Below the pieces are notes generated by a model, which was not told the DNA's origin, did not search any database, and saw only the letters and a program-made list of their open reading frames with translations. The position numbers and the translations under genes are program-made. DNA of 64,000 bases from an uncultured Porphyromonadaceae bacterium (lineage in GTDB: Bacteria > Bacteroidota > Bacteroidia > Bacteroidales > Muribaculaceae): the NCBI GenBank assembly GCA_947175495.1, contig CAMWNB010000004.1:1-64000 (forward strand). The letters run 5' to 3'. The number at the start of each line of letters is the position of its first letter. The stretch's first letter is position 1. Below, one piece after another: positions 1 through 9,181 of the stretch.

Positions 1-69
1 CCGAATTTATTTAATTTTTAACCCCGTCCATTTTTAGTGGACAGTAGTGATAGGAGAAATATTTTTATA

Positions 70-81
70 ATAGGGCGATTT
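70..81. repeat. Left copy of 12-bp inverted repeat ATAGGGCGATTT flanking the integrase gene
   Basis: Exact reverse complement AAATCGCCCTAT at 1459-1470. Confidence 0.75.
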
Positions 82-162
82 CAGAAATAGAACAACGAAA
101 GAAAATCAATGCCCTGCCAACATCATGTCATATGTTCGCCATAATAATGCCACCCCGGCATT

Positions 163-1404
163 CTATACATAGACATCCGGAAGACTATTGATTGCTTTGT
201 GCTTCAACTCATCCACTACACGGAGATATTTCTCTGTCATCTCAATGCTGGCATGGCCAATCAGTGACTGTACAGTCTTGATGTTGGCACCGCCATTAAG
301 AATATTTACAGCAAAGCTGTGGCGGGCACAATGCCATGTGATATTCTTGCCGATTTCCGCAGCCTTAACCCATACCTTGAGTTGTTTTACACAGGTTGCC
401 CATGTCGGTAGGTTGAAAATCCGCTGTCGGTAATCACCTGCTATTTCCGGCTCACCGATAATGCGAAGCAACATCGGACTTAACGGAGTTACCACATTAC
501 TGTTTTTGCTCCTTCCTGCAATCTTACTCTGCTCGAATTTCAGGACACACGAAGCAAAATCTACATTCTCATAAGTAAGCTGATTGACATCGCACCATCT
601 GATTCCGGTGTATAGACTGAACAGGAACGCCCGTCTGATATCGTGATAACTTCCTGGAAATGGAGTATCGGCAAGTCGTTTTATTTCATCGAGAATGAGA
701 ACGGGCTTTTTGATTGCGTGGAAATCCTTGTGCAGGGCTATTCCCTTGCATGGATTCTTTTTCATCAGTCCCTCCTCAACGGCCGTGGTGACGACTTTCT
801 TGAACAGCCCGTAACAGCGGGCACCACCTTCACCGACAGATACCTTTTTCAGATAATCTACATATCCGCTGACAATTTCAGGCGTCAGTAAATCCATGCG
901 CAGGAAATCGGCATACCTCTTGTATTTGGGCACACTTGAAAGGAATGCTATGAATCGGCGATAAGCTGTGCCCAATCCCACCCGGATGGGACGTGAATAA
1001 ATCTCGTCGTCCCGTTGCTTGCGGAAATATCGTAGCAGGTCTACCACCTTCTCCTTTTTTAGTCGGTAGCCTTCCCTGTCCTCAAGAAATTCCTGTTCTC
1101 GCTCGAATCTGATTTTCTCTGCAAGGGCAAGAGTGTTGCGGTTCTGAGTCCTCTCCTGTTGGGAACGTGGATGCAGCCGGATGTAGAGATTGAGGTTTTC
1201 CCGTTTGCGATTGTGCTTGATTTTATATTTAGGTCTTCCAGCCATCGCCCCCTCAGTATAGAGAACATGATTCCCTTCTTCATCTATGACCGGGGTCTCT
1301 GTGCGCCCGAGATAATACTCAAGCGCAAGACTCGCCCGACCGTCTTTAAGGACAGTCTGTACAAGTTTTGGATTCTGTTTGTTCTTTGTTTCGACTTTTG
1401 CCAT
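163..1404 (-). CDS. Tyrosine-type site-specific recombinase / integrase
   Basis: 413 aa; C-terminal tyrosine recombinase motifs: YTGIRWCDVNQL (Arg I), HCARHSFA (HxxR), LIGHASIEMTEKYLRV (GH...Y). Confidence 0.93.
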   Translation of the reverse strand: MAKVETKNKQNPKLVQTVLKDGRASLALEYYLGRTETPVIDEEGNHVLYTEGAMAGRPKYKIKHNRKRENLNLYIRLHPRSQQERTQNRNTLALAEKIRFEREQEFLEDREGYRLKKEKVVDLLRYFRKQRDDEIYSRPIRVGLGTAYRRFIAFLSSVPKYKRYADFLRMDLLTPEIVSGYVDYLKKVSVGEGGARCYGLFKKVVTTAVEEGLMKKNPCKGIALHKDFHAIKKPVLILDEIKRLADTPFPGSYHDIRRAFLFSLYTGIRWCDVNQLTYENVDFASCVLKFEQSKIAGRSKNSNVVTPLSPMLLRIIGEPEIAGDYRQRIFNLPTWATCVKQLKVWVKAAEIGKNITWHCARHSFAVNILNGGANIKTVQSLIGHASIEMTEKYLRVVDELKHKAINSLPDVYV

Positions 1405-1429
1405 AAGTGACTAATTTTGTGGATATACG

Positions 1430-1459
1430 CAAAGTTAGTACGAACTCATCATTCGCAAA
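1430..1459 (-). promoter_or_regulatory. Bacteroidetes-type promoter of integrase (TTTG-N18-TAACTTTG)
   Basis: Minus-strand TAACTTTG at 1430-1437 and TTTG at 1456-1459. Confidence 0.6.
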
Positions 1460-1470
1460 AATCGCCCTAT
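1459..1470. repeat. Right copy of 12-bp inverted repeat (AAATCGCCCTAT)
   Basis: Exact reverse complement of 70-81; touches the -33 element of the integrase promoter. Confidence 0.75.
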
Positions 1471-1772
1471 ACAACTATTAACAACTGAATCGTACAAAAT
1501 GTGTACTGAATGCGAAAATTCCATCAAATAGCCCCAAATCAACGCAAATACAAAATTAGCCAACTATCTGATTAGCAGACAAAATAAAAAAATCGCAAAA
1601 TATTCAATAACTCCCTTCTGACTTTTCTTAGGTTTTCACGTATCTTAAGAGTGTGTTTGAAATTAAACCAAATTAAACATTGATTGTAGACACACCCCGG
1701 GCCCAATAATTGTTAGGGCTGGGGTCGTCAGGCGTTAACAGAAATCGGACAGATATTGGAGAAGCCCGCAAA

Positions 1773-1822
1773 GTAATTTTTTTCGCGACGGGATGTAATT
1801 TTTTTCAATACGGTGCGTCTAA
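1773..1822 (+). promoter_or_regulatory. Putative ECF-sigma-type promoter with duplicated GTAATTTTTTTC element and CGTCTAA -10-like motif
   Basis: GTAATTTTTTTC at 1773-1784 and 1795-1806 (22-bp period); CGTCTAA at 1816-1822, just before the ATG at 1830. Confidence 0.5.
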
Positions 1823-1829
1823 TGTCTAT

Positions 1830-2327
1830 ATGGAAAAAGACACGGAACGACAAAAGAAGTTTCTGGAACTGTTGGACGAATACAAAGATCTGATAGTGAA
1901 GGTGTGCTACGTCTATTCGTCGCCCGTAGTGACTATCGACGACCTCTACCAGGAAGTCGCCGCCAACATCTGGACCGGGCTCGACAAATTCCGGGGCGAC
2001 GCCAAGGTGTCGACGTGGATCTACCGCACCGCCATCAACACCTGCATCACATGGGTGCGCCGCAACCGCAACAGCAGCCTCAACACCGACCTCGACCAGG
2101 CGTTGCTCGTCGCCGACGACGGCGAGCAGGCACGCGAACGCATGGCCCGCTACCGCATGCTCTACGACATGATTGCCGAGCTGCAACCGCTCGAAAAAGC
2201 CATAGTCACAATGTGGCTCGACGACAAGCCATACGCCGAGATAGCAGCAGTGACGGGCCTCAGCGTGCCCAACGTGGCCACAAGGCTGCACCGAATAAAA
2301 GAAAAACTCTCCAAACGCGCAAAGTGA
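1830..2327 (+). CDS. RNA polymerase sigma-70 factor, ECF subfamily
   Basis: DDLYQEVAANIWTGLDKFRGDAKVSTWIYRTAINTCITWVRR (region 2) plus region 4 HTH; ATG at 1830 preferred over the ORF-track alternative start at 1710. Confidence 0.92.
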   Translation: MEKDTERQKKFLELLDEYKDLIVKVCYVYSSPVVTIDDLYQEVAANIWTGLDKFRGDAKVSTWIYRTAINTCITWVRRNRNSSLNTDLDQALLVADDGEQARERMARYRMLYDMIAELQPLEKAIVTMWLDDKPYAEIAAVTGLSVPNVATRLHRIKEKLSKRAK

Positions 2328-2335
2328 CATAAAGC

Positions 2336-2914
2336 ATGGAAAACCACGATACACAATTCGACGAAATGCGTCGGCAATGGCAATCAATGCAGCTCGACAA
2401 CGAACGGTTGCGCAAAGCCAACCAACGGCTCACGGATGAGCTTTCGGCCAAGCGTGTGAGCGACAGCAAGCACCGCCTGGCCAACGACTATCGTGTGATA
2501 GGCTGGGTGGCAATACTTCTCATGCCCTTCCTGGCCGTGGTGCAGCTCGAGCAGCTGGAAGCACCCGTCTGGCTCTGCGCGCTCTATGGAGGCGTAGGCG
2601 TGGTGATGGGCATTATCGATCTGTGCTTCGCACGCTTTGTGGATAAGACCGACTACATTTCGATGCCCGTGTGCGATGCCGTCGTCCACGCCCAGCGCGT
2701 GCTGCTGTGGCAGGCACGCCTGCGCTCGGTGGGCATTTGCCTGGCCGCCGTGGTGCTCGTGCCCCTGTTTTTCCACATCGACCGCATAGGATCGCGCTCC
2801 GTCATGTACGGCGCTGTCGCCGGCCTCATAATAGGCGTGATTCTGGGACTGCGCTTCTACTACGCCAAGCGCCGCGCTGCCCGCAAAATCCTCAGCGACC
2901 TCGAACTACGGTAA
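2336..2914 (+). CDS. Hypothetical membrane protein, possible partner of the ECF sigma factor
   Basis: Begins 8 nt after the sigma gene; N-terminal coiled-coil-like segment then several hydrophobic helices. Confidence 0.7.
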   Translation: MENHDTQFDEMRRQWQSMQLDNERLRKANQRLTDELSAKRVSDSKHRLANDYRVIGWVAILLMPFLAVVQLEQLEAPVWLCALYGGVGVVMGIIDLCFARFVDKTDYISMPVCDAVVHAQRVLLWQARLRSVGICLAAVVLVPLFFHIDRIGSRSVMYGAVAGLIIGVILGLRFYYAKRRAARKILSDLELR

Positions 2915-3073
2915 TCCCCCGCCGCGCGGCAACGTCCGCATCGACGCCCGCAGCCATTTTTCCTGTTTTTCCGTCCGCAGACGCTCAAAAACAGATTAAC
3001 GCATTAGCACACTGAACATTAGCGCCATCGCAGGCAATTGTTCCACGTGGAACATTACTGCCCTGCGCCGCCG

Positions 3074-4540
3074 TCAGCTGCGGCCGCGGCGCGCGGCGTC
3101 GAGGCGCAGCATGATGAATAGCAGAATGGTGAAGCCCCACAGCGACGAGCCTCCATAGCTGAAGAACGGCAAAGGAATGCCTATGACGGGGCAGAGACCT
3201 ATGACCATGCCGATGTTGATGCAGAAGTGGAAAATGAAATACGAGGCGACACAGTAGGCGTACACACGCGAGAACACCGACGGCTGACGCTCTGCGATGG
3301 ATATCGTGCGCAGAATGAGCACCAGAAACAGGCATGTGACAGCAAACGACCCCAGGAAACCCTCCTCCTCGCCGATGGTGCAGAAGATGAAATCGGTGTG
3401 CTGCTCGGGCACATACTTGAGCTTGGTCTGAGTGCCGTTCAGAAAGCCTTTGCCGGTGAGACCGCCGGAGCCGATGGCAATCTTGCTCTGATTGACGTTG
3501 TAGCCCGCGCCGCGCAGGTCCTGCTCGATGCCGAGCACCACCTTGATGCGCATCTGCTGGTGAGGCTGCAGATGGTTGAACGCAGCATGCACGCAAAACA
3601 TGAACACCACGCCATAGACGGCCGCGCCGGCGGCGATGAGCAGCCGGTGGCCGCGCGTGCGCAACGCCTCCACCACGATGTAGACCACAGCCCCGGAAAT
3701 GATGCCGAGCATCACCGGCAGCCCCGGCAGTTCCAGACCCGCGATGCCCGCGCACACCCACAGCGCCACGCCCGTGCCGGCAAACCACAGGAAGAGGTTG
3801 CGCGCAATCTCGAAGCGTTTGTTGTAGACCACGGCCATCACCGCTATCATCACCTCTACAATCACAAGCACGGAGAACTCGCCGGCAGGGATACCCATGA
3901 CCGTGTCCTCGGCAAACTTGACCACCACCACGAAAATCACCACCGACAGGATGGCGGCGAAGAGGATGAGCCCGCTCATGCCCTCGCGGTACAGCACGAA
4001 GAACAGAGCCATGAAGGTGAGCGCCGAGCCCGTCTCGTTCTGCGCGAGAATGAGCACGATGGGCAACACTATGATGGTGACGGCGCGCACATAGTTCGAC
4101 GCCTTGGCATTGAGCAGAAAGTGATAGCCGCTGAAGAGCTTGGCCATGGCAAGCGCCGTGGCGAACTTGGCGAACTCGGCCGGCTGCAGGCTCACCGGGC
4201 CGAGCACAATCCACGAGTGCGAGCCCTTGATGTCGGGCGCCACAAACGGCGTGACGGCCAGCAGCACGAGCATGAACACATAGATGGGATAGGCGTACGT
4301 CTCGTACATGCGCGCGTCGATGAGCAGCAACACGAAGGCGAGACCCAGCGAAAGACCTATCCAGCGCAGCTGCTTGCCGGAGAACTCGTCGAAGGAGAAT
4401 ATGTTGGCCTCGTCGAAGTCGTAGCTGGCAGCATAGATGCTGATGGCTCCGGCCACCACCATGAGCAGGTAGATGGCCACGGTGAGCCAGTCGACATTGC
4501 GCAGCGTTAGGGCGAAGTTATTTCTTTCTTGCAGGGGCAT
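3074..4540 (-). CDS. rodA: Rod shape-determining protein RodA (SEDS glycosyltransferase)
   Basis: Polytopic SEDS protein (GSGGLTGKGFLNGTQTKLKYVPEQHTDFIFCTIGEEEGFLG); start set at MPLQERNNFALTLRNVDWLT, overlapping mrdA. Confidence 0.95.
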   Translation of the reverse strand: MPLQERNNFALTLRNVDWLTVAIYLLMVVAGAISIYAASYDFDEANIFSFDEFSGKQLRWIGLSLGLAFVLLLIDARMYETYAYPIYVFMLVLLAVTPFVAPDIKGSHSWIVLGPVSLQPAEFAKFATALAMAKLFSGYHFLLNAKASNYVRAVTIIVLPIVLILAQNETGSALTFMALFFVLYREGMSGLILFAAILSVVIFVVVVKFAEDTVMGIPAGEFSVLVIVEVMIAVMAVVYNKRFEIARNLFLWFAGTGVALWVCAGIAGLELPGLPVMLGIISGAVVYIVVEALRTRGHRLLIAAGAAVYGVVFMFCVHAAFNHLQPHQQMRIKVVLGIEQDLRGAGYNVNQSKIAIGSGGLTGKGFLNGTQTKLKYVPEQHTDFIFCTIGEEEGFLGSFAVTCLFLVLILRTISIAERQPSVFSRVYAYCVASYFIFHFCINIGMVIGLCPVIGIPLPFFSYGGSSLWGFTILLFIMLRLDAARRGRS

Positions 4541-6404
4541 AGTAGAGGGTGCTGTTGAGCATTTGTTCTTCCATATACTTGCGCTCGGGCGCGATGGTGC
4601 CGGTGAGATACTTCTCGATGACGAGGCTGCCGATGGGCACGCCGAAGGTGGCGCCGAAGCCGGCGTTCTCGACATAGGCGGCCACGGCTATTTTGGGCTC
4701 GTTGTATGGAGCGAATCCCATGAACGCCGAGTGGTCCTTGCCGTGGGGGTTCTGCGCGGTGCCCGTCTTGCCTGCCACCTCGATGTCGCGCAGAGCGGCG
4801 CGGCGGCATGTGCCGCCGGTGACGGCCATGCGCATGCCTTCGGCGATGTCGGCGTACCAGTGCTCGTCGATTGTGGGCCTGCGCCGCTCAAGCAGCTCGC
4901 CGGGCATGACGGTGTCCTGTATCTCCTTCACCACATGGGGTGTGATGAACCATCCCCGGTTGGCGATGGTGGCGCAGAGGTTGGCTATCTGCAGCGGCGT
5001 GGCCAGCACCTCGCCCTGGCCTATGGACACGGAAATGATGGTGTTTCCGCTCCAGTGGCCCTCGGTGTAGAATTTGTCGTAGAACTTGGCGTTGGGCAGG
5101 AAGCCGCGCTTCTCGCCGGGCAGGTCGAGACCCAGCTTGTAGCCGTAGCCCATGCTCACGAGGTGGTTTTTCCACACCTCGAAGGCGTTGGCCGAGCTGC
5201 CGTATTTGCTGCGCCGGTCGATCATGTTCTTGAATCCCCAGCAGAAGAAAGCGTTGCACGAGGTCTGCAGAGCCGGCTTCAGCGGCAGAGGCGAGCCGTG
5301 GGCGTGGCATCCCACGCGCAGGCCGCCGTTGATGTAGCCGTGATAGCAGGGATATGTGGTGGTGAGGTTGATGATGCCTTCCTGCAGCAGGATGAGGCCC
5401 TGCGTGGGCTTGAATGTGGAGCCCGGAGGATAGGCGGCCATGTAGGCACGGTCGTAGAGCGGCCACGATTCGTCGTTGACGAGCTTGCGGTAGTTCTCGC
5501 CGCGCTGTCGGCCCACGAGCAGGCGGGGGTCGTAGGTTGGCGACGACACCATGCACAGAATCTCACCGGTGGAAGGCTCGATGGCCACCACGGCGCCGCG
5601 CTTGCCGGCCATCAGCGACTCGGCGTACTCCTGCAGCTTGATGTCGAGGCTGAGGCGCAGGTCGCGGCCGCTTACGGGCGCCACGTCGCGCGCGCCGTCC
5701 TCGTAGCGCCCCTGGATGCGTCCGCGGGCATCGCGGATGAGAATCTCCACTCCCTTGTGGCCGCGCAGGTAAGGCTCGTAGCTTTTTTCCACTCCGAGGT
5801 CGCCGGTGTAGTCGCCGGGCGAATAGTATGTGTCGCGCTCCACATCGTCGGCGTTCACCTCGCGGATGTTGCCGAGCACATTTGCGGCGGTGGCATGGCT
5901 GTACTGGCGCAGGATTCGCTTCTGGATGAAGAATCCAGGGAAGCGGTAGAGTTTCTCCTGCAGGCGTCCGTAGTCCTGCGACGAGAGCTGTGTGATGAGT
6001 TTCTGCGGCGTGTACGACGAGTAGCCCGGATTGAGCCTTTTGTCGCGCATGTCGGCAAAGCGCTTGCGCAGCTGGTCGGGCGTGATGTTGAGCGTGGAGC
6101 AGAAGTCGATGGTGTCGAAGGGCTGCACGTCGCGGGGAATGAGCATGACGTCGTAGGCCGGCTGGTTGAACACCACGAGCTCGCCGTTGCGGTCGTAGAT
6201 GAGACCACGCGAGGGATAGACGGTCTTTTTCAGAAACGCGTTGCTGTCGGCGCTCTGCTTGTAGCGGCTGTCGTTGATCTGCAGGTCGAACAGGCGCACG
6301 AGGTAGATGAGCGCAATCAGGGCAATGAAGCCTCCTATGACGTATTTTCTTTTTTCGAGATTATAGTTTTTTCTCACGGCGGGTGCGGCTTGCGAGGCTT
6401 GCAA
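4518..6404 (-). CDS. mrdA: Penicillin-binding protein 2
   Basis: Transpeptidase motifs PGSTFKP (SxxK) and GKTGTAQNPHGKDHSAFMGFAP (KTG); adjacent to rodA and mreD. Confidence 0.95.
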   Translation of the reverse strand: MQASQAAPAVRKNYNLEKRKYVIGGFIALIALIYLVRLFDLQINDSRYKQSADSNAFLKKTVYPSRGLIYDRNGELVVFNQPAYDVMLIPRDVQPFDTIDFCSTLNITPDQLRKRFADMRDKRLNPGYSSYTPQKLITQLSSQDYGRLQEKLYRFPGFFIQKRILRQYSHATAANVLGNIREVNADDVERDTYYSPGDYTGDLGVEKSYEPYLRGHKGVEILIRDARGRIQGRYEDGARDVAPVSGRDLRLSLDIKLQEYAESLMAGKRGAVVAIEPSTGEILCMVSSPTYDPRLLVGRQRGENYRKLVNDESWPLYDRAYMAAYPPGSTFKPTQGLILLQEGIINLTTTYPCYHGYINGGLRVGCHAHGSPLPLKPALQTSCNAFFCWGFKNMIDRRSKYGSSANAFEVWKNHLVSMGYGYKLGLDLPGEKRGFLPNAKFYDKFYTEGHWSGNTIISVSIGQGEVLATPLQIANLCATIANRGWFITPHVVKEIQDTVMPGELLERRRPTIDEHWYADIAEGMRMAVTGGTCRRAALRDIEVAGKTGTAQNPHGKDHSAFMGFAPYNEPKIAVAAYVENAGFGATFGVPIGSLVIEKYLTGTIAPERKYMEEQMLNSTLYYAPARKK

Positions 6405-6885
6405 AAGCGTAGATAAACACGAAAGTGTAGGCTGTGCTGCACACGATGCGCAGCAGCCACAGACGCAGGTTGAACAGCTCGAAGGCCTCGACGGTGAACA
6501 CGAGGGTGCAATACAGGAATACCATCGTGAGCATGTATTTCAGATAGTTCTCAAGGCCCAGCGAGCGAAGTCCCAGGGGGGCCGGTCCGAGCTCGTCGTC
6601 GAGCGGCAGATAGAGATGCAGCACCGGTCGGCGCACAAAGGCGAGCACCGTGCATGCCAGCGCGTTGAGGCCCGGGGTGTCGGAGAAGATGTCGACGGCG
6701 AGTCCGCTGAGGAATCCGATGGTCATGGTCCAGTTGGTGCCGAGAGTGACGGGGAGCGATATGAGCACATAGATGAACACGAGCGGCAGGGCCACGCCGA
6801 AGATGGCCAGATTGTTGAAAATCACAGCCTGCGCCGGCACGAGCACCAGCAGAAGAATCAAGGCGTTGACAATGGTCTTACTCAT
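6361..6885 (-). CDS. mreD: Rod shape-determining protein MreD
   Basis: 174-aa hydrophobic protein between mreC and mrdA. Confidence 0.85.
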   Translation of the reverse strand: MSKTIVNALILLLVLVPAQAVIFNNLAIFGVALPLVFIYVLISLPVTLGTNWTMTIGFLSGLAVDIFSDTPGLNALACTVLAFVRRPVLHLYLPLDDELGPAPLGLRSLGLENYLKYMLTMVFLYCTLVFTVEAFELFNLRLWLLRIVCSTAYTFVFIYAFASLASRTRREKKL

Positions 6886-7757
6886 CAGTTGAATGCTTTT
6901 TTTGCGCGTTCCTCGTCCTCGGCCTCGCCGGCCTCAAGGCTTTTGACCTCGGCGCTCATGTCGCTGACCACCACCTGCACGTTGTTGAGTGCGGAGAAGT
7001 CGCTGAGCAGGCGCACTTTCAGCGAGAAGAAGTCGCCGTGGTCGCTGCCTGCTTCGTCCATCACTATGCCCACGGGCAGGCCGGGGGGAAACACCGACGA
7101 ATAGCCGGAGGTGACCACTGTGTCGCCGGCCCGGCTGACGGTGTGGCGCGGCAGTTCCTCGAGCTGCGCTACTTCCGGGTCGCGTCCGTCCCACACGAGC
7201 GAGCCGAAATTGTCGGTGCCCTTGAGTTTGCACGACAGGCGGAAGTGGGGATTGAGCAGCGAGATGACGCGCGCGCTCCGCGGCCCCACCACGCTGACGA
7301 TGCCGACGACGCCCGAAGCGTCGATCACGCCCATTTCGGGCTTCACTCCGTCGAGTGTGCCTTTGTTGAGGGTGATGTAGTTGAACGGGCGGGCAATGCT
7401 GTTGTTGATTACATTTGCCACTATGAATCTGAACGGCTGCATGCCGGAGTCCATCACCATCGTGTCGGTGTAAATCTTCTCGGCCATCACTTCAAGCTGC
7501 TGCCTCAAAGCCAGGACCTCGCTCTGCAGTTCGGCGTTTCGCCGGTTGAGGTCGGAGTTGCGTTCGCGCAGGTTGAAGTAGCCTGTGGCGTTGTTGCTGA
7601 AGTCGTAGACCGAGGCCGTCACGCTGTTGGCAGACGTGAGATAGATGTGGCGATGGTAGGGGTCGCCGCCGGAGAGGAGCATTAAACTGAGCACCACATA
7701 GACGGCAAAAACAAACCACTTGCTGTTGCGGGCAAAGAATGTGATAAGTTCGTGCAC
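6885..7757 (-). CDS. mreC: Rod shape-determining protein MreC
   Basis: N-terminal TM, coiled coil, MreC beta domain (GVVGIVSVVGPRSARVISLLNPHFRLSCKLKGT). Confidence 0.93.
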   Translation of the reverse strand: MHELITFFARNSKWFVFAVYVVLSLMLLSGGDPYHRHIYLTSANSVTASVYDFSNNATGYFNLRERNSDLNRRNAELQSEVLALRQQLEVMAEKIYTDTMVMDSGMQPFRFIVANVINNSIARPFNYITLNKGTLDGVKPEMGVIDASGVVGIVSVVGPRSARVISLLNPHFRLSCKLKGTDNFGSLVWDGRDPEVAQLEELPRHTVSRAGDTVVTSGYSSVFPPGLPVGIVMDEAGSDHGDFFSLKVRLLSDFSALNNVQVVVSDMSAEVKSLEAGEAEDEERAKKAFN

Positions 7758-7772
7758 GGCTCGGGCGGGCGC

Positions 7773-8792
7773 TTATCGGATGAGGAATGAGAACTTGTCG
7801 ATGTTCTTGAGCGCTACGCCTGTGCCACGCGCCACGGCCAGAAGGGGATCTTCGGCCACATGGAACTGGATTCCGATTTTGTCGGTGAGGCGCTTGTCGA
7901 GGCCGCGGAGCAGGGCACCGCCGCCGGCCAGGTAGATGCCGTTGCGCACAATGTCGGCGTAGAGTTCGGGCGGTGTCTGCTCGAGCGCGCCGAGAACGGC
8001 CGCCTCGATTTTGGAGATGGTCTTTTCGATGCAGTGGCTGATTTCCTGGTAGCTCACAGGCACTTCCATGGGGAGTGCGGTCATCAGGTTGGGGCCGTGC
8101 ACTACATAATCCTCCGGCGGGTTTTCGAGTTCGGTCAGCGCGGAACCGACGTGCATCTTAATCTGCTCGGCCGTGCGCACGCCTACTTTCACGTTGTGGG
8201 CGCGGCGCATGTGGTTCTGGATGTCCTCGGTGAGGTCGTCGCCGGCGATGGGTATGCTCTTGTTGGAGCAGATGCCGCCGAGGGAGATCACGGCAATCTC
8301 GGTGGTGCCGCCGCCTATGTCGACAATCATGTTGCCTTCGGGGGCCTCCACGTCGAGACCGATGCCGAGCGCAGCCGCCATGGGCTCGTAGAGCATGTAG
8401 ACGTCGCGTCCGTCGGCGTGTTCGGAGCTGTCGCGCACAGCGCGGATTTCAACTTCAGTGGATCCGGAAGGGATGCCGACCACCATGCGGAGCGATGGGG
8501 AAAACCAGTTGCTCTTGTTGCTGGCCTTCTTGACGAGACCGCGTATCATGAGTTCTGCGGCGTTGAAGTCGGCAATCACTCCCTTGCGCAGGGGGCGCAC
8601 GGTGCGGATGCCGGGGTGTCCTTTTCCTTCCATGAGGTGTGCCTCGTTGCCGACGGCAATGAGCTTGTCGGTGCGGGTGTCGAGAGCCACGATGGAGGGC
8701 TCGTTGATTACGATCTTGTCGTTATGGATTATAATCGTATTGGCTGTGCCAAGGTCGATTGCTATTTCTTTGGTGAGAGAGAAAAATCTCAT
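7773..8792 (-). CDS. mreB: Rod shape-determining protein MreB
   Basis: Actin-like: IAIDLGTANTIIIHNDKIVINEPSIVALD, MIVDIGGGTTEIAVISLGG. Confidence 0.97.
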   Translation of the reverse strand: MRFFSLTKEIAIDLGTANTIIIHNDKIVINEPSIVALDTRTDKLIAVGNEAHLMEGKGHPGIRTVRPLRKGVIADFNAAELMIRGLVKKASNKSNWFSPSLRMVVGIPSGSTEVEIRAVRDSSEHADGRDVYMLYEPMAAALGIGLDVEAPEGNMIVDIGGGTTEIAVISLGGICSNKSIPIAGDDLTEDIQNHMRRAHNVKVGVRTAEQIKMHVGSALTELENPPEDYVVHGPNLMTALPMEVPVSYQEISHCIEKTISKIEAAVLGALEQTPPELYADIVRNGIYLAGGGALLRGLDKRLTDKIGIQFHVAEDPLLAVARGTGVALKNIDKFSFLIR

Positions 8793-8862
8793 TTTGCGCT
8801 ATAAATAATGGAATGTTAGCAATTTAGCATGAGCGGGCGAGATTGCACGCTATTGGTGAGTG

Positions 8863-8870
8863 CAAAGTTA
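8863..8870 (-). promoter_or_regulatory. -7 promoter element TAACTTTG upstream of mreB operon
   Basis: CAAAGTTA on + strand 71 nt upstream of the mreB start. Confidence 0.45.
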
Positions 8871-9028
8871 CAAATTTTTTCTCCCATAATTGCACATAAA
8901 TATGTAAAAAAGTGGTGTGTTTTCTACATTATTTCAAATTTTCGGAAGGCACATGCCGTTGGACCTCTTATCGGGAACTTTCGTTTGTTAAATTACCATT
9001 GAATGGTCCGATTTTACAAAAAAATTAG

Positions 9029-9036
9029 TATCTTTG
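9029..9036 (+). promoter_or_regulatory. -7 promoter element TATCTTTG upstream of the exopolysaccharide operon
   Basis: Match to TAnnTTTG; followed by ~145-nt leader before the NusG-like gene. Confidence 0.5.
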
Positions 9037-9181
9037 CAGATGTTGAAACAGCCGTAATCATACGGAATGACAACAAAACGCCACGACAAAGCCGCCCGCT
9101 TTTTTCAGCAAAGGCTCCGAGGCAAGCACATAACAATGTGTATATCAGCGTATTTATCTTCTGCGCCGATATGGCGGAAAT

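Noticed and set aside
28-44. GTCCATTTTTAGTGGAC near the left window edge, resembling an IS end or small terminator
   Set aside because: Only a 5-bp stem, and no transposase or matching second end is visible in the window.
8940-9181. Invertible promoter upstream of the polysaccharide locus
   Set aside because: No inverted repeat pair longer than a few bases flanks the promoter, and no recombinase gene is adjacent.
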